Shown here: piece after piece, positions 22,001-33,900 of the stretch
How the letters are laid out: each line of letters begins with the position of its first letter
Numbering within the stretch: position 1 is the stretch's first letter
Source of the DNA: Phoronis australis
Lineage: Eukaryota > Phoronida > Phoronidae
DNA: 64,000 nt
Direction of reading: 5' to 3'
NCBI GenBank assembly: GCA_002633005.1
Contig: NMRA01000935.1
Location: 1 to 64,000 of the forward strand
Translations under genes and position numbers: made by a program
The notes under the pieces: generated by a model
Seen by the model: the letters and a program-made list of their open reading frames with translations, nothing else
Told to the model about the DNA's origin: nothing
Databases searched by the model: none

Positions 22001-23736
22001 TATAACTTTAAAGAATTCCTTTTTATATTTGTAAACGGGTTGCTGTCAGTAACTTCCCATAACAATTCCAGTAATACGCACGCGCAGAGTCCATTATTGT
22101 CACGCCGTGACAATAATCTTTCTAGTTCATCTTATTGTTCTTCCAAACAACTTGGAGGCTTAATAACTCCAAATTCGTTGCAGGCACGTTCTTTAAATTC
22201 AGCATATGATATTTGACAAGACATAAAGTTTGATTCGTTTTATAATCATATTCCATATTGCACCGGAAGAGGTCGTTTGGTGCAAAGGTCATATACTTTT
22301 CAAAATGCTACTCTTTCTTCAGGTATAAAGCTATCTTTTTCAAATTCGGTGCACAGGTATAAGTCCACAAGACAAATTAAAAAACTACTTTTCTAAGTAA
22401 TCGAATCATCCAATCAGATAAAACAGGTCAAAGGTCATTAGGTGCTAACTAAAATTTTGAGCTAGACACTTCAAATATACAAGGCTAATTGGTACATCTA
22501 ATTCATATCGAAATACAAAGGTACCGGTCATTTAGTGCAACCATGGTATCATTATGTGTATTTTTCTTCTGAAAATTTGTCCTCTTCATTCACCAAGTAT
22601 TCTGATGTGTCAACCGTTAGACAAATGTGATTCTCGGCATTAAATATACTTTTCACCTAATTTGAAATAGTTCTACTAAGATTGCTTGTAATGCACTGGA
22701 TAGGGTCAATTAGTGAAAAGGTCATCTACTTTTGAATATTACTTTTCCTACATTTTTCAAGGAATTCTCTTCAATTCCAGCTCATTGGTGCAAACCTACA
22801 TGCCAAAGAGCTTACCCTTCTTTACTAACCAATAGGGCCATCCAATCAAAGAAATAGGTCAAAGGTCATTGAGTGCAAACCAAAATTTTGAGCTAGACAT
22901 TTCAAATTCAAAAGTCTGATTGGTACGTCTAATTCAATTCGAGATACAAAGTTTCATGTTATTTAGTGCAACCATGAGGTCATTAGGTGCATTTTTCTTC
23001 TGAAATTGTGTCCTTTTAATTCACCAAGCTTTCTGATTTGTCAACCGTTAGACAACTGTGGTCCTCAGCATTAAACACACTTTTCACGCGCTTTGCAATT
23101 ATTCTCTTAAAGACGCATATAATGCACAGGATAGGGTAACTTAGTTCAAAGTTCATCTAACGTTCAAAATGTTATGTCTCATAAATTTTTCAAGGAATTC
23201 TTTTCAAGTTCAGCGCACTGGTGTAAATCAACATGCCAATCGAACGCTCTACATTACTACGCAATAGACCTCACCAGTCAAAAAAGGTCATTGAGTGCAA
23301 ACTAAAATTTTGAGCTAGAGACTTCAAAAGAGCATACATGTATCTGTTGAGTAAATGCGATTGAGTTTGAATACTAAATTATCAGGTCATTTGGTGCACC
23401 CATGGAGTCATTAGGTGCATTTTTCTTTTGAAAGTTTGACCAATTCATTCATGCTGTATTCTGAAGTGCTTAAAGTAAAACATTTGGGATTCTTAGCATG
23501 AACCACACTTTTAGTCGAGTTTACAATTATTCCCTCACCGGGGCTCATAATGCACCGAAAGAGGTCAGTTAGTGTAAAGTTCATCAAAATATTAACATGT
23601 AATTTCTCCTACAATTTTAAAGAATTTCTTTTCATATTGGTAAACGGGTTGTTGTCAGTAACTTCCCATAACAATTCCAGAAATAAGCACCCGCAGAGTC
23701 CATTATTGTCACGCCGTGACAATAATCTTTCTAGTT
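19030..23736 (+). repeat. Type B Helitron-like higher-order repeat array
   Basis: Four higher-order units, each ending in a 23-base palindrome (arm TTATTGTCACG, one central C, then its complement) followed by TCTTTCTAG|TT. Palindromes lie at 19758-19780, 20927-20949, 22094-22116 and 23703-23725; the second has CGAG instead of CTAG. Spacings are 1169, 1167 and 1609 bp, matching two, two and three inner monomers of about 425 bp plus a terminal block of about 320 bp. Eight inner monomers are anchored by GAGCTAGA-like words (19369 to 23314). Each terminal block is followed by TTCTTATTCTTCTTCCGACC-like sequence and AATAACTCCAAA. It shares AATGCACCGGA, AGGTCAAAGGTCATT and GGTCATTAGGTGCA with type A. 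Non-coding. Confidence 0.8.
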
Positions 23737-23771
23737 TACTTTTATTATTAACAGTTACAGCCCGCTGAACG

Positions 23772-25640
23772 TCAGGTCCAGCCCCAACATATTCGGGAAA
23801 GATGTAAATCGACAACATCAAAATTGTTGCAACAACTGGTGCTACTAAGTACAATGACAACTATGTTAGTAATAATTTTGAATTTGCTTCTGATTCAGAG
23901 CGCTTTACGTGGCATCGATCCGTACTCGGCCAAATTCGGCCGAGTGCCGCTGCTTGTGTAGATGACAGGATCGTGCATGCGATTAGAGGAAGCTTTATGT
24001 TATTCATAAACTACGCGCGTGGTGGCTACAACAAAGGGCAACCAGGGATTCTAGAAAAGCTTAGCCCTACGACGTAAGAAAGCTACATGTATGTAGCAGC
24101 GAGAGAGCTTCCAAAGTTAGTGTGGCATGAATGCCTTAAACTCGACCAAGAAACCAAACAACAGAAAACTGAGATTTGTTATTCTGCCATTTTAGTACGG
24201 TAGAAGTGAAGACGTTTTCAAATATTGAATTGAAAGTGATCGTCAAATATGCAAGTACATGTATGTTGTTCATCCAGTGTCCACTTTGATTGCGGATTGG
24301 TGGATTGACATCCATGCGTGTACAAGTGTGAGCGTTTCTGTTCTTTTAAATTCAGTGAGTTCATTACAGGCAGTCTTCTGTCGTGCTCAAAATCCTGACA
24401 TTCAGCTACCGTGTTTTCTTGCATTGAGAATACCCCCATCGAGCATATTCAGGTTATGATGGAAAAATAGGTCTAGACCTCAACTTCAATCAATGAAAGT
24501 CTTCTTTAGTCAATCAATATTAATGGTGCACAACCCTGCAGACTTCATACGAGCTACAAACTTGATGGAAAATTTTGCCAAGGTTCCATGTCAGTATGAC
24601 GAAAGTTCAGTACTCCGAAGGTCCAGTACTCCGAATGTCCACTACTCTGAAGGTTGGTTACCTTCTACAATTCACAACTTTAAATTTCCACTGTCCCAAA
24701 ACTCCCGACAGTTCACTACTCACAACTCATATTCTCAAGCAGAGACAACATCTGGGACACGCGTCAAGGCTGCAGAGACCAACGGCGGTTTCAAATTTAA
24801 GAAGACTGAATGGGACTCCCTAACTTCGTGAGAACTGTCAGGGACAGCGTGGTCTACTAACTACATTTAGTTTCGGCCGTGTGCTTCTTGCTGCGATGAG
24901 ACCTTGACATAGATTTGATGAATCTGTCATGGTTGATAATTCATCAGTATTCTATTTCATAGCACTTTAATATGCAAGTGCGTAGTCATTTTAAGACATA
25001 CGGGCAATTTCTCATGCACAGTGAAATCTGACAACCGTTTCCTAAGTTGTGCTTGTCAGCTGGAGACGGTGGTCATTATCTACATGAAATTCAAACAAAG
25101 TGTTTCAGTGCCCGGGCGTGCGTTGTTTTCGGTATAGGTGCATCTAATAACGAAAACATCGTTTATTTTACATGTAAAAGGTTTTTAAAAAATCACACCT
25201 GAGTTTGAAAGCTTGGATATTATTGGAGCAGTGAATTTCCGGAATAGTGAATCTTTGAAGTAGTGAACCTTCGAAATAGTGGACTGTTCCCATTTCCAGC
25301 GATGTAAGCATCTTTTAGTAACACGCTAAAATATAACCCGAAAAACAATTTTGTCAATGAAGTCATTCGCCGACTAAATTTTATATTTCCGTCTGAGTAT
25401 GCAGTGAGGTGTAATCACGCATTTAAGCGTGGCTGATCTTTGGCAGCAGATAACGCGAAAACGTTTTCTTTCTGGAACACATTACATCCGAATTTGTGTC
25501 CCGTTCTTTACGAGCAACTGTCTCAGCATCCTCTTTCTGATATTACAAATTCCGTCTCATCTCATGAACATAGACCTGGGAGTCGTCGTTCATACAAGTT
25601 TACTTTCCCCCTAATTGAGCTGCGTCAAAGGCCCTGACGA
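23772..25640 (+). repeat. Dispersed repeat family with hAT-like ends, copy 1 (5' tip missing)
   Basis: It matches 62998 onward and 57280 onward from CAGGTCCAGCCCC through AAATTGTTGCAACAACTGGTGCTACTA, TAATAATTTTGAATTTGCTTC and CTTTATGTTATTCATAAAC. The 3' half (24480-25640) matches 40490-41250. It carries CCAGTACTCCGAATGTCCAC arrays at 24600-24720 and the inverted form GAAGTAGTGAACCTTCG at 25235-25290, that is, subterminal inverted repeats. No transposase is seen. The family's 5' end (CAGGCCCGTAGCCAGGGGGG at the other copies) resembles hAT termini. Confidence 0.55.
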
Positions 25641-25859
25641 AAACTCTACAGTGTCGGCGTTTACAAAATATCAAAGGTCCACCGTTCCTAAAATTCGAAC
25701 CACCTCCACTTACTTCTGGCTGCGGGCCTGAATAGGAGATATACACTGTATGTATTTGAGTTGAGAGAGAGAGAGGCGTCCAATAAAAAGTCGCCCCTGC
25801 ATCGACCAAACATCTGCATGCTACTGCCCCACGGCTGAGAATGTCTGTAAAGGACCTTT

Positions 25860-26620
25860 TGTTAGATGCAGAATGATTTCAAAAGGTTACCTGGTGGACA
25901 AATCTGACAAAACTCAGATATTTGGTCGTGTGTGGCTGGGCTAACCCACCCCTAGACTTGTCTCGCAGTGTTTGTTCATGATGCATGGACTTACGGTGAA
26001 TATTTTGCAATTGGTTTAAAGCGGTTACCTCTTGGGTTGATCTAGTTCAATTTTAACCCTTTTTGATAATCCCCTTGCAGGACACTCCACCACTGAAATT
26101 GTCTGGCATCTAGCTGTTGTGCCATGTACAGCGATGCTGAACATCGTGCAATTGGTTTCCAACGATTACCTAGTGGGTTGACCTAGCTCAACGCAGGTAT
26201 TTGGGCGTGTCTGGCGGGGCTTACCCACCACTAGATTTGCCTGGGCTCACGGTAAATATTGTGCAACTAGTTTCATGCGGATACCTTTTGGAATGATATA
26301 CCTCACTTTTAACCTTGTTTATAACCGTCTGACTGATACTCCCCATCACTGTAATTGTCTGGCAGTGATCAATTTTGATACAGTGGATTACGTAGTAGGT
26401 ATCGAAGGCAACTTGAAGAGGTTACCAGAAAAGTTGGTCTAGCTCAATTTTTAGTGCCATTCTCTTGGCTCCCCTGACTGCACCCACCAAAGCAAACCTA
26501 CCAGATGGCCATTTCCAAGCACGGGGATACACATAGACCACTGTGGTACCAAAATAAATTGGTTACCTTTTCATGCCCAAAAAAGCTCTGGGACCCCGGT
26601 CAACTACGGTTGTGGGCAGT
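25860..26620 (+). repeat. Dispersed repeat R3, copy 1
   Basis: The segment is similar to 59395-59765 (+) and to the complement of 55600-56140. It contains internal subrepeats, GGTTACCTCTTGGGTTGATC-like words at about 26022, 26162 and 26278, plus CAGTGGATTACGTAGTAGG, CTCCCCTGACTGCACCCACC and ACCTTTTCATGCCCAAAA. No coding potential and no recognised family. Confidence 0.6.
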
Positions 26621-26659
26621 TTATCGAACTCCAAAGTTCAAATTAAAATGTTAACTAAG

Positions 26660-27965
26660 GTATACAGAATGACGTAGGACGACGCTTGTGGATTGGCTCA
26701 GGCGATGGGGCAGGCAGACAAAGGATCGATGCATACCTTTCTGCCGACAAACCTTGCTTTAGATGTGGTGCCCTGATGGCTGTGGTTTTTCCAAGTGTAA
26801 TCTTCCAATTCTGGCAAGGGTATTTGCAGAAAAAATGTCCGAAACCAAAGACGAAAGTGAATAATACTAAGTATTGTTCACGCCCAGAACATAAAGTTAC
26901 CTTTAGTCGTTGTGCAAAGTGACCGCATCGTCCCGTTGAACTGGGTGCACCATTAGACATTGGGAATATCAGTTTCGAGTGTCCGGGGAAAATACACCCT
27001 AGCTGTAACAAAATACTGCAGTGATATGCCATCGTGATTCAACCAGCAACAGATCAGGATGTTTCAAAACAACACATGGACGACATTAGGGTGGTGGATA
27101 ATGCTCAGCCCATATTTTGCATATCATGTCCGATGCCATTCGCCATGCTTGAAAAGGTCAGCGAAGAACTAGACACAAAGAAACGAGAAGTAGTGTTTGT
27201 GAAAGTCAAGCGAAGTTACATTGCAACTCCAATTGTCGTAGTTCCAAAGACCAATTGCAAAATATTTTTGTTATGATTTTAGACAACATTAAAGTTTTTG
27301 AACCTCAGCCGTATTCATTACATTCTGTTGAGAACCTTTTCACGTCATAGGCTGGTGCTTGTGTGTTCAGTGTAACTGACTTGACCAATGACCTCTATCA
27401 GCTCAAACAGACACTAAGAACCTGCTTAGTGTCAAAGCACACACGCAGGGCATACATATGGTGTTGGTACAGCATTCATGGTATTTCAAGCAATGCTAAA
27501 TAAAATACTGGCAGGATTAAAATGTGCATGCTGCTTCCGGGACGACAGTTTGACAGGAAAACCTGATGAAAAACAGCAGTTACAGCTGTTAGGAACAGAG
27601 CTGACAAGAATGTTGGGTCACCACCATGTGTTTCAGTGCGACTCTCTAAGGTTACAAAATCAACGCTTAAAGTCCTTGTCTCACGCGTTGTTAACCCTTA
27701 TTACATGGTTAGAAGATGTTATAAGGATCCAAGAAGTACCTACCCCATAACTAATACACGATCCGTACTCGAAAACAGTTTAAATGAACGCGCCACTCAC
27801 GATTCGCACCCGAAGAAACACCGCCATTTTGAACTTGCCGCGAACCCGGAAGTACAATTCATTCAGGAACCCAGGCCGAGAAAACGCCGTCAGTGCGACT
27901 GGAGCAGTGCCTGTACTGTTACCAGCCAGCAAACGGGGATAAAAAAAATCGACAGCGCGCCTTAA
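26660..27965 (+). pseudogene. Ty3/gypsy retrotransposon relic (zinc knuckle and reverse transcriptase start)
   Basis: A decayed gag tail at about 26740-26850 carries DKPCFRCG and GYLQKKCPK, as in a zinc knuckle. At 27034-27276 the frame encodes the N-terminal edge of a Ty3/gypsy reverse transcriptase: QPIFCISCPMPFAMLEKVSE, then AAT-like IATPIVVVPKTNCKI. After a frameshift the remnant continues with DNIKVFEPQPYSLHSVENLF and VFSVTDLTNDLYQLKQTL, where the catalytic Asp region (LDL) is altered. Further pieces are scrambled. No LTRs are seen. The open frames 27478-27750 and 27636-27965 have no clear similarity and may be shadow or nested insertions. Confidence 0.65.
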
Positions 27966-30470
27966 TTTTGATAAAATCAAACTACGGACAATTTTATGGA
28001 ATTTGCTGAAGAAATGTGGCGAATAAATTTTGACAGAAATTATTTTGCCAGACTCGGGACCGCAGCCTACCGGACCCGGTGCGGATCGAGACCAGACACT
28101 GGCGAACGGTAAATGCATGCGGTTGCAAGCTGTTTTGTCGAAGTAAAATGGTCAAATGATAAATGCTGCATATATTCAAAGGTAGTTTCAGACACTTGCA
28201 TGAAATTACGGGCTGGTTAGTCCTGTGTCACACTGCTGGCCACAAACACAAAAAACACGAAAATTGAACAAAGTTTCTTTTTTGTAGCAACGTTTGTCAA
28301 AATGTATCAACGTTAAATCTTCACAAATTACAAAGTAGCCGATTGAACATGCCTTTCAGTTCAGCAAAAGTCGACATTGTAGGTGCCGCCAGAAATGAGA
28401 CGATCGAAGTCCAACGTACGGGAATCGTGAGCACAGATTTATCACTTAATGAGTAACAACTGCGAGGCTGAAATTTGGTGAACACTGCTAAATCGTGCAG
28501 AATAGTAAGTAAAGATATATCTAACTAAATTTTACCGTAATTTGTTGGCGAAAACAATTTACACAAAGTTTTAAACTCGTAACTCATCTCGCTGTCCTCC
28601 AATATGGCCGACGCGATCCAAACAAAGTGACCCAATTTTCGCCACAAAACTTGCAATAACTTTACAGTGCTTGCCCCGATTTTGATACTTTTTCGATTTT
28701 TACTGAGTAGAATGTACTACCTTTCCGATGATAGCAAAGTACTTTTTCAAAACGAGGAAAAAAATAAAACCGAAAAAAATTGGTTCGACCCATATTGGTT
28801 CCTAGGTTCGACCGGCCTACGTAAGGAACTAAACACCAATGCTATTTTAACATACTAAGTACGCGTAACATTCCAAAAAAATCAACGACCACTAACTACA
28901 AACTATAAATACACTACATATGCAAACGAATCACGATATATTACTAATAAAACAAAATAATGAAGACTTTTCGAGCAAGCCATAGCACATTCAGTTACAA
29001 GGAAAAAATGGCGGCGTTCAGGACAAGTTCCTGAACTGATGAGCCGGAAATGTGGGTACGGAAATAACCGGTAATCATACGCTCAGAGTGAAGGGTCAAA
29101 TACTGTTAAAAAATCGCTTTTGGCAAGAAAGGCGAAAAGAATATAAAGAAAGGGTGTCGAAAATAAGAATTTATGTAGTAAGTATTTTCGGATACTGGAA
29201 CCACATGGGCAGTTTGCAACAAGGACTTTAAGGTTTTCATCCGACAGCAAGGACAGAGCACTTAAAGGTGCACCAGTGCATGAAGGTGTCGATCACCCTG
29301 AAAAGCTTAATCGGACTTGTAGCGTTTTTCCAAGTCTTTATTCTCGATTCGCACCATTCGACCAAACACGCGACTGAAATGAAAGGCCACCAGGAGGCAC
29401 TGCAACAAAAAGGGTGCAGAAGGGGGGGGGGCAAGCGCATAACTAATATACGTTTCTTCCAGGGGGGATAGTCCCATAGCTATGTTCGTGTGCGGCCCTA
29501 ACCCAATGTCATAATCCAACCACCACAACTACCACCGTCAATGCAGCATTTCAATGAAAGACCTAATATCAAACCACACAGAGGTTCTTTTGCACATTTA
29601 AAGTAAAGTGGTGTTGCTTAAGAAGATATGAGATTACAGAAATAATTTTGTAATGACGCCGTGGGATCTTGATTTTATAACCGTGCGTCAATTTAAATTC
29701 CGTTCACAAGTGCCAGGTGTAAATTTTCACTTATGAACTTTGCCTTTACATGCACATGATCTTTAAAGGTTGTGTAATTATTCACAACAGTGCTGCTTTA
29801 CACCCTGGTGTATTTACGTTTGTATGGCAAATTATACTCTGTACGCACATGTAAATACACATTCGGGTGTAAATAGACACTCGTGTGTAAACACCGTCAA
29901 GTAAACAGGTCCTAACTTGCATGAAGCGTTGGTTATGATCACTGGTTTACTAGACTGTAAAGAGTTTCCAAATTTGTTTCAAACTTTTACGAGTTGCTGA
30001 ATGTTACATAGCATTATGTATTGTTTTAAAGAGCTTGAAGGGGAAGGCATTGATAGGCCAACACTGGGCTTAGCATCCTTTTAATGTTTGATTGCAGTAT
30101 TGTTGGAGTATCCGTAGACCCGTGCCTATAGTCACGTATGCCGTGCATGTGTAATTCTTCGTTCACAATTTACATGTTATTGCTGTGACCAGTTGTGGTG
30201 GTACGAGCTTCAGTTGTCAGGGGACATAAATAATGTTTTTAAGTCGACGCTGGGGTACACGTGTACTTGGTAAGACACAATTTGCATTTTGCGAAAGACC
30301 GGTGTGCCTACGGTAAAAATACGTACGTCACAAACTAGCGTTATCACGTATGAAAAGGACACCGAGGTGGGCGAAATAAGGTAATTTATTATGGTAAGAT
30401 AAAAGTACAAAGAACCTCCCTGTATCGGGGTACGCTGGCAACAGTATGATACTTTAGGCCTACGCTGTAT
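27966..30470. other. Upstream region of gene B; no gene recognised
   Basis: AT-rich unique-looking sequence with short frames only. Repeated GTGTAAAT-like words occur at 29710-29890 (GTGTAAATTTTCAC, GTGTATTTAC, GTGTAAATAG, GTGTAAACACC). A G run of ten lies at about 29422. I see no repeat shared with the rest of the window, so it may hold regulatory sequence for gene B, but nothing specific is demonstrable. Confidence 0.3.
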
Positions 30471-30474
30471 TTGT

Positions 30475-30481
30475 TATAAAA
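30475..30481 (+). promoter_or_regulatory. TATA box of gene B
   Basis: TATAAAA lies 52 bases upstream of the first ATG of the signal-peptide exon at 30533. A start of transcription near 30505 would give a 5' untranslated leader of about 25-30 bases with no upstream ATG. Confidence 0.5.
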
Positions 30482-30532
30482 GCCCTGTTAAGCAGAGAAC
30501 GTGCGACTGGAGAAGTTAGTCACTAACCGTAC

Positions 30533-30648
30533 ATGATGTGGTCCTCTGCTGTCCTAACTTTCATTGCGCTGTCCGTCTCCTTATCACTGCCGCACATGCA
30601 AGGTCTGGGGCAGCGTGAGATCGTGAGCCCACGTTTGGCGAGATCTAG
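30533..30648 (+). CDS. Gene B, exon 1: signal peptide
   Basis: Starting at ATG 30533 the frame encodes MMWSSAVLTFIALSVSLSL followed by PHMQGLGQREIVSPRLARS. This is a textbook secretory signal: short N-region, hydrophobic core and polar region after it. RLAR could be a furin-like processing site. The exon ends in phase 2 at AGATCTAG|GTAAGA; without splicing a stop follows at once (AGG TAA). The next exon needs to supply one base to finish a codon, and the exon at 51969 does so (AG|T TGT CTA). The intron would be 21.3 kb, so the join is inferred from phase, strand and the lack of another candidate exon between. Complete CDS is 537 bases, 178 residues. Confidence 0.6.
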
Positions 30649-30706
30649 GTAAGACAGGTGATCAAGACACACTCGAATAACTTAGGGCAATCCTTTCACT
30701 CAGTCG

Positions 30707-30907
30707 AAATGTGTTTTGGCGACGGAAGATGAGAGATCGACACGCTTCCTAGTTGAAGTAGTTAATTTTTTACAAGTTGTGTTTGTCAATAAAGAGACTC
30801 TGCAGTCCGTTGAAGTGAATCCCATTTTATTTGTGGTCCCCGATCACCATCCAATGTTATTCGGAATCGGGTACACGGTTGATTTGTTTGCACCGTGGAG
30901 GTCCTGA
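30707..30907 (+). other. Unidentified open frame in intron 1 of gene B
   Basis: An open frame of about 65 codons (ATEDERSTRFLVEVVNFLQV ... VPDHHPMLFGIGYTVDLFAP, stop TGA) follows shortly after exon 1. I see no convincing acceptor or donor joining it to gene B in phase and recognise no family. It could be a fragment of an element or chance. Confidence 0.2.
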
Positions 30908-32689
30908 GTAAAAAAGTGTTATCATTTGCCTTGCGTCCGAAACTTATTTACATGTACATTTGTTTATTTTCAATACGACGTGGGGCCTGTAATACGCGTT
31001 TAGGTTCGTCATGAGCGGTAGGCAACGCACTAGCCACGAATGGTTTGAGGTAAAATTACGATGATGTAATTTGAAAAGAATGCATCATTCTCTCAATCTC
31101 CGTCTCACCCGCTCCACTACAGGTTTTCATTGTGCTTGTTTCGGCCCCGCCTTCTTCCCAGGTAGTGCATCCGCCCCCCACTTAAATTTGAGGTGTTTTA
31201 TTTTTTCTTGCGGGCCATTTTTTCGCGGAAGCGGAGGGACGGTGGCCAGTTTTGTAGTGACATTGTTGACGTCAGTCCGTCGGCTTTATTTCACTCCCTC
31301 CGGTTTCCGCCGTCAAACTTAATCGAAGTCATAAAAAACTAAATTTTTCCGTGAGTAAACTTAAAATTTACCGATGTTGAAAAAATTGGCGTTTTATCGT
31401 TATTTTGCTGCTAAATTAGAGTGGGCTGTTTTGAGTTAGCTTTCGGCGCCATTGCGTCACCCAATGGCCAATTTCCTCAATCTATTCTTCAATCAACTAT
31501 TCTTCTCTTCCACGAGGTTGCCTACATGTCATAACAATGGGAACTGGTTTCATTTCATTACAAGTTTTTAGTATTTTAATACCAGCACACCCAATTTGCT
31601 GCGAAGCTGTCATCATCCATCTCGAGAGATATCGCAAAAGTTCAGTTGGAAATGGCGCACCTGTGCGTATCACGAGCGCGCTGTTTTCAAAACGACAGAT
31701 TTTTCTCTGTTACAAAAGGCGGAGAATTACGTAGAAATTAGATTTTTAGATTTGTTCACTCAAACGGCTGTAACGGGCAAGGTTGATTCCTAGATCCTGC
31801 ATGCACCTTCACCGGTCGTTAGCTCTGTACATAATGACTAGACATAAGTTTCACGACGAGGTGACGAGATGAGCTACCCAGATTGTGCGGCGTTTTGATG
31901 TCTAACGGAGCTCAACAAACAGCTACCTAACTGTAACTTGGCGATAGTCTTCATACAGCAATACCTGGCTTTCTATCTTAGTATATACATTTATGTGACA
32001 TTGGTAAATACATTATATAATTTGTGTACAATGCTATTATTTTTAAATGCTTCCTTACTGAGTTTTCACTTTAAAGAATAGCAGATTATTGTACATTATG
32101 TTATGGCAAGGTCAAATGTTCTGGAAAGAAGAACTATTTTGACTGCCTGGGGAAAGACCGGAAGCCGCACACCCAACCTAAATCTGAGAGAAATTCTGAT
32201 TGAAGCTTTAAAATAAAACGGTCTCTTCAAGAATTATCCGTCTCTTGCGATGAACACTAAATTCTGACTTGAAGGTGTAGTATTTCTCTTCGGCATTCCC
32301 TTATACTAGTCGCCACCCGTGCAGAAGCACGGTTGGCTGCTAGTTAACTTATAAACATCTCCAGTCCATTGTGACCAGCAATGGCGAACCAGTGCTTTTC
32401 GATCTCTAGCTGTAGTGTTCTGAACATTTCAAGATATTGGTGAATTTTTGCAATAACAGGACCCACGGTGTTGTAGGTTTAAAGCACTCCATAGTGTGCA
32501 TGCTGGCTTCTACAGAACTTAAACTTATATCATGCAACATTAACAAAGATGTATAAACTAATTAAAAATCCGAGACTGTTCGGACGCGTTCGAGCCAACT
32601 GTAGGAAACTGGTATTAAATCCGTGCTTTCAGTCAAAACAGTTTTAATTTAATCCACTTGCAATTATAAAAGTGGTGTGAAATTCTTTC
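30908..32689. other. Intron 1 of gene B, unassigned part
   Basis: No gene or named repeat recognised. A GC-richer stretch at 31080-31320 contains a TGACGTCA-like CRE (GTTGACGTCAG, about 31268). The open frames 31071-31322, 31537-31734 and 31596-31793 overlap each other in different frames and show no domains. Confidence 0.3.
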
Positions 32690-33065
32690 TTACAAAGATG
32701 ACTGTGCAATTTCCCTCTGCAGTTAAATATGTCTTCCGCCTTGTTTGGAGATCCAGCTTAGATTAGAAGGTGTAAATTTAAGTTTTGCTTAGCGACATTT
32801 CATTTATATAGACAAAGACTACAAAAGTCATTTTTACGTGAGGTATGTGATTACTACAGCATGGAAAAAATATTTACAATGATAAATTGGATCTTGAGAG
32901 ATTCCAGGCAAGGTGGTCTTTTTTGCCTAACTAGCTTTTATAGGGTCCGATAATGTTCGTAATTTGTTTTGATGTACACTAACTAGGTTTCATATTGTTG
33001 CACATCTACATGTATGTACTGGTTGGTTGAATTAATAAACGTTTCATCGTGAAAAAAGATGACTG
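32690..33065 (+). mobile_element. 5'-truncated L1-like LINE, 3' end only (sense to gene B)
   Basis: It matches the complement of the 3' end of the larger element at 43855-46608 over about 370 bases (TTAAATATGTCTTCCGCC, GACAAAGACTACAAAAG, GAGAGATTCCAGGCAAGGTG, GGTCCGATAATGTTCG, ACTGGTTGGTTGAAT). It ends GTTTCATCGTGAAAAAAGAT, the same A-rich tail signature. Short 5'-truncated copies are the usual product of incomplete LINE reverse transcription. Confidence 0.7.
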
Positions 33066-33599
33066 GGATGATTTTCTGGCAATAAACGATCTGACATCTC
33101 AAAGCAAGCTCATAAATTTTCCGATCACGCCGTGACCTGAAATTTTATTAGCTTCTCATGATGTGATATAGAACAGTCGGTTCTTTCCAAGTCCAGGGGT
33201 CAGTTCTAAGCTGAGCAAGTAACAGGGCATAACCAGTTTTGTAACGGTAAGTTGCCTAAATAAGGTCTCGTTTTTGATAGAAACCGCGGGCTAAATGCCG
33301 CTTTAAGTACTCGTCAGTGAGCAGGTAAAGAATTAATCAAAATAAAAGTAAAATAATTCACAGATTAATCCCATTAAACGATTAAATCACAATCAAGGTC
33401 CTTGTTCGGCGGCCACTTCTGGTAAAACTATAATGCTGAAAAAACTATAAAGACTGGGTTAATTTAAAGTAATCAAGCATATTTTTGCACAAGAACCGAC
33501 ACAACTCAAAAATAATGAGAACGTTTTCTCCTGAAATATGATACTTACAAAAAGAAATCGATAAATAACTTGTACCTTGTACCTTTCTTCTAGGCAATG

Positions 33600-33900
33600 T
33601 CAATCCACTCCTGTTTGTACCCTTATCTCTGGGTGTAGAATCCTGTCCAGTAATTTTATTCCAAGCATTTTTCTCTCCATTGCTGTCTGTGTTGGTCTTA
33701 GCTTAGCAATGGCCTGTTTTGTTAAGGTCCATGTTTGGCATCCATAGGCGATTGTGTGGATGATGCACTGGTCAAATACTTTTCTTTTCAGCGATATGGG
33801 TATGATCTTATCTTGGAATATTTCTCTGTTTTTCCAAAACAACTCCGTCCAGCTGTTATTCGGATTTGTATTTCATTGGTCATACGGTTCCCCATTTATA
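33600..33900 (-). pseudogene. RTE-like LINE reverse transcriptase fragment
   Basis: The minus-strand frame 33842-33600 reads FWKNREIF..KIIPISLKRK, VFDQCI, TIAYGCQTWTLTKQ, AMERKMLGI and RVQTGV. These are landmarks of the C-terminal part of the reverse-transcriptase region in RTE-type endonuclease/reverse-transcriptase elements (YGCETWTLTK; AMERSMLGI). Upstream, in another frame, RITAGRSCFGK precedes it. Only about 100 codons remain, with frameshifts. Confidence 0.65.
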
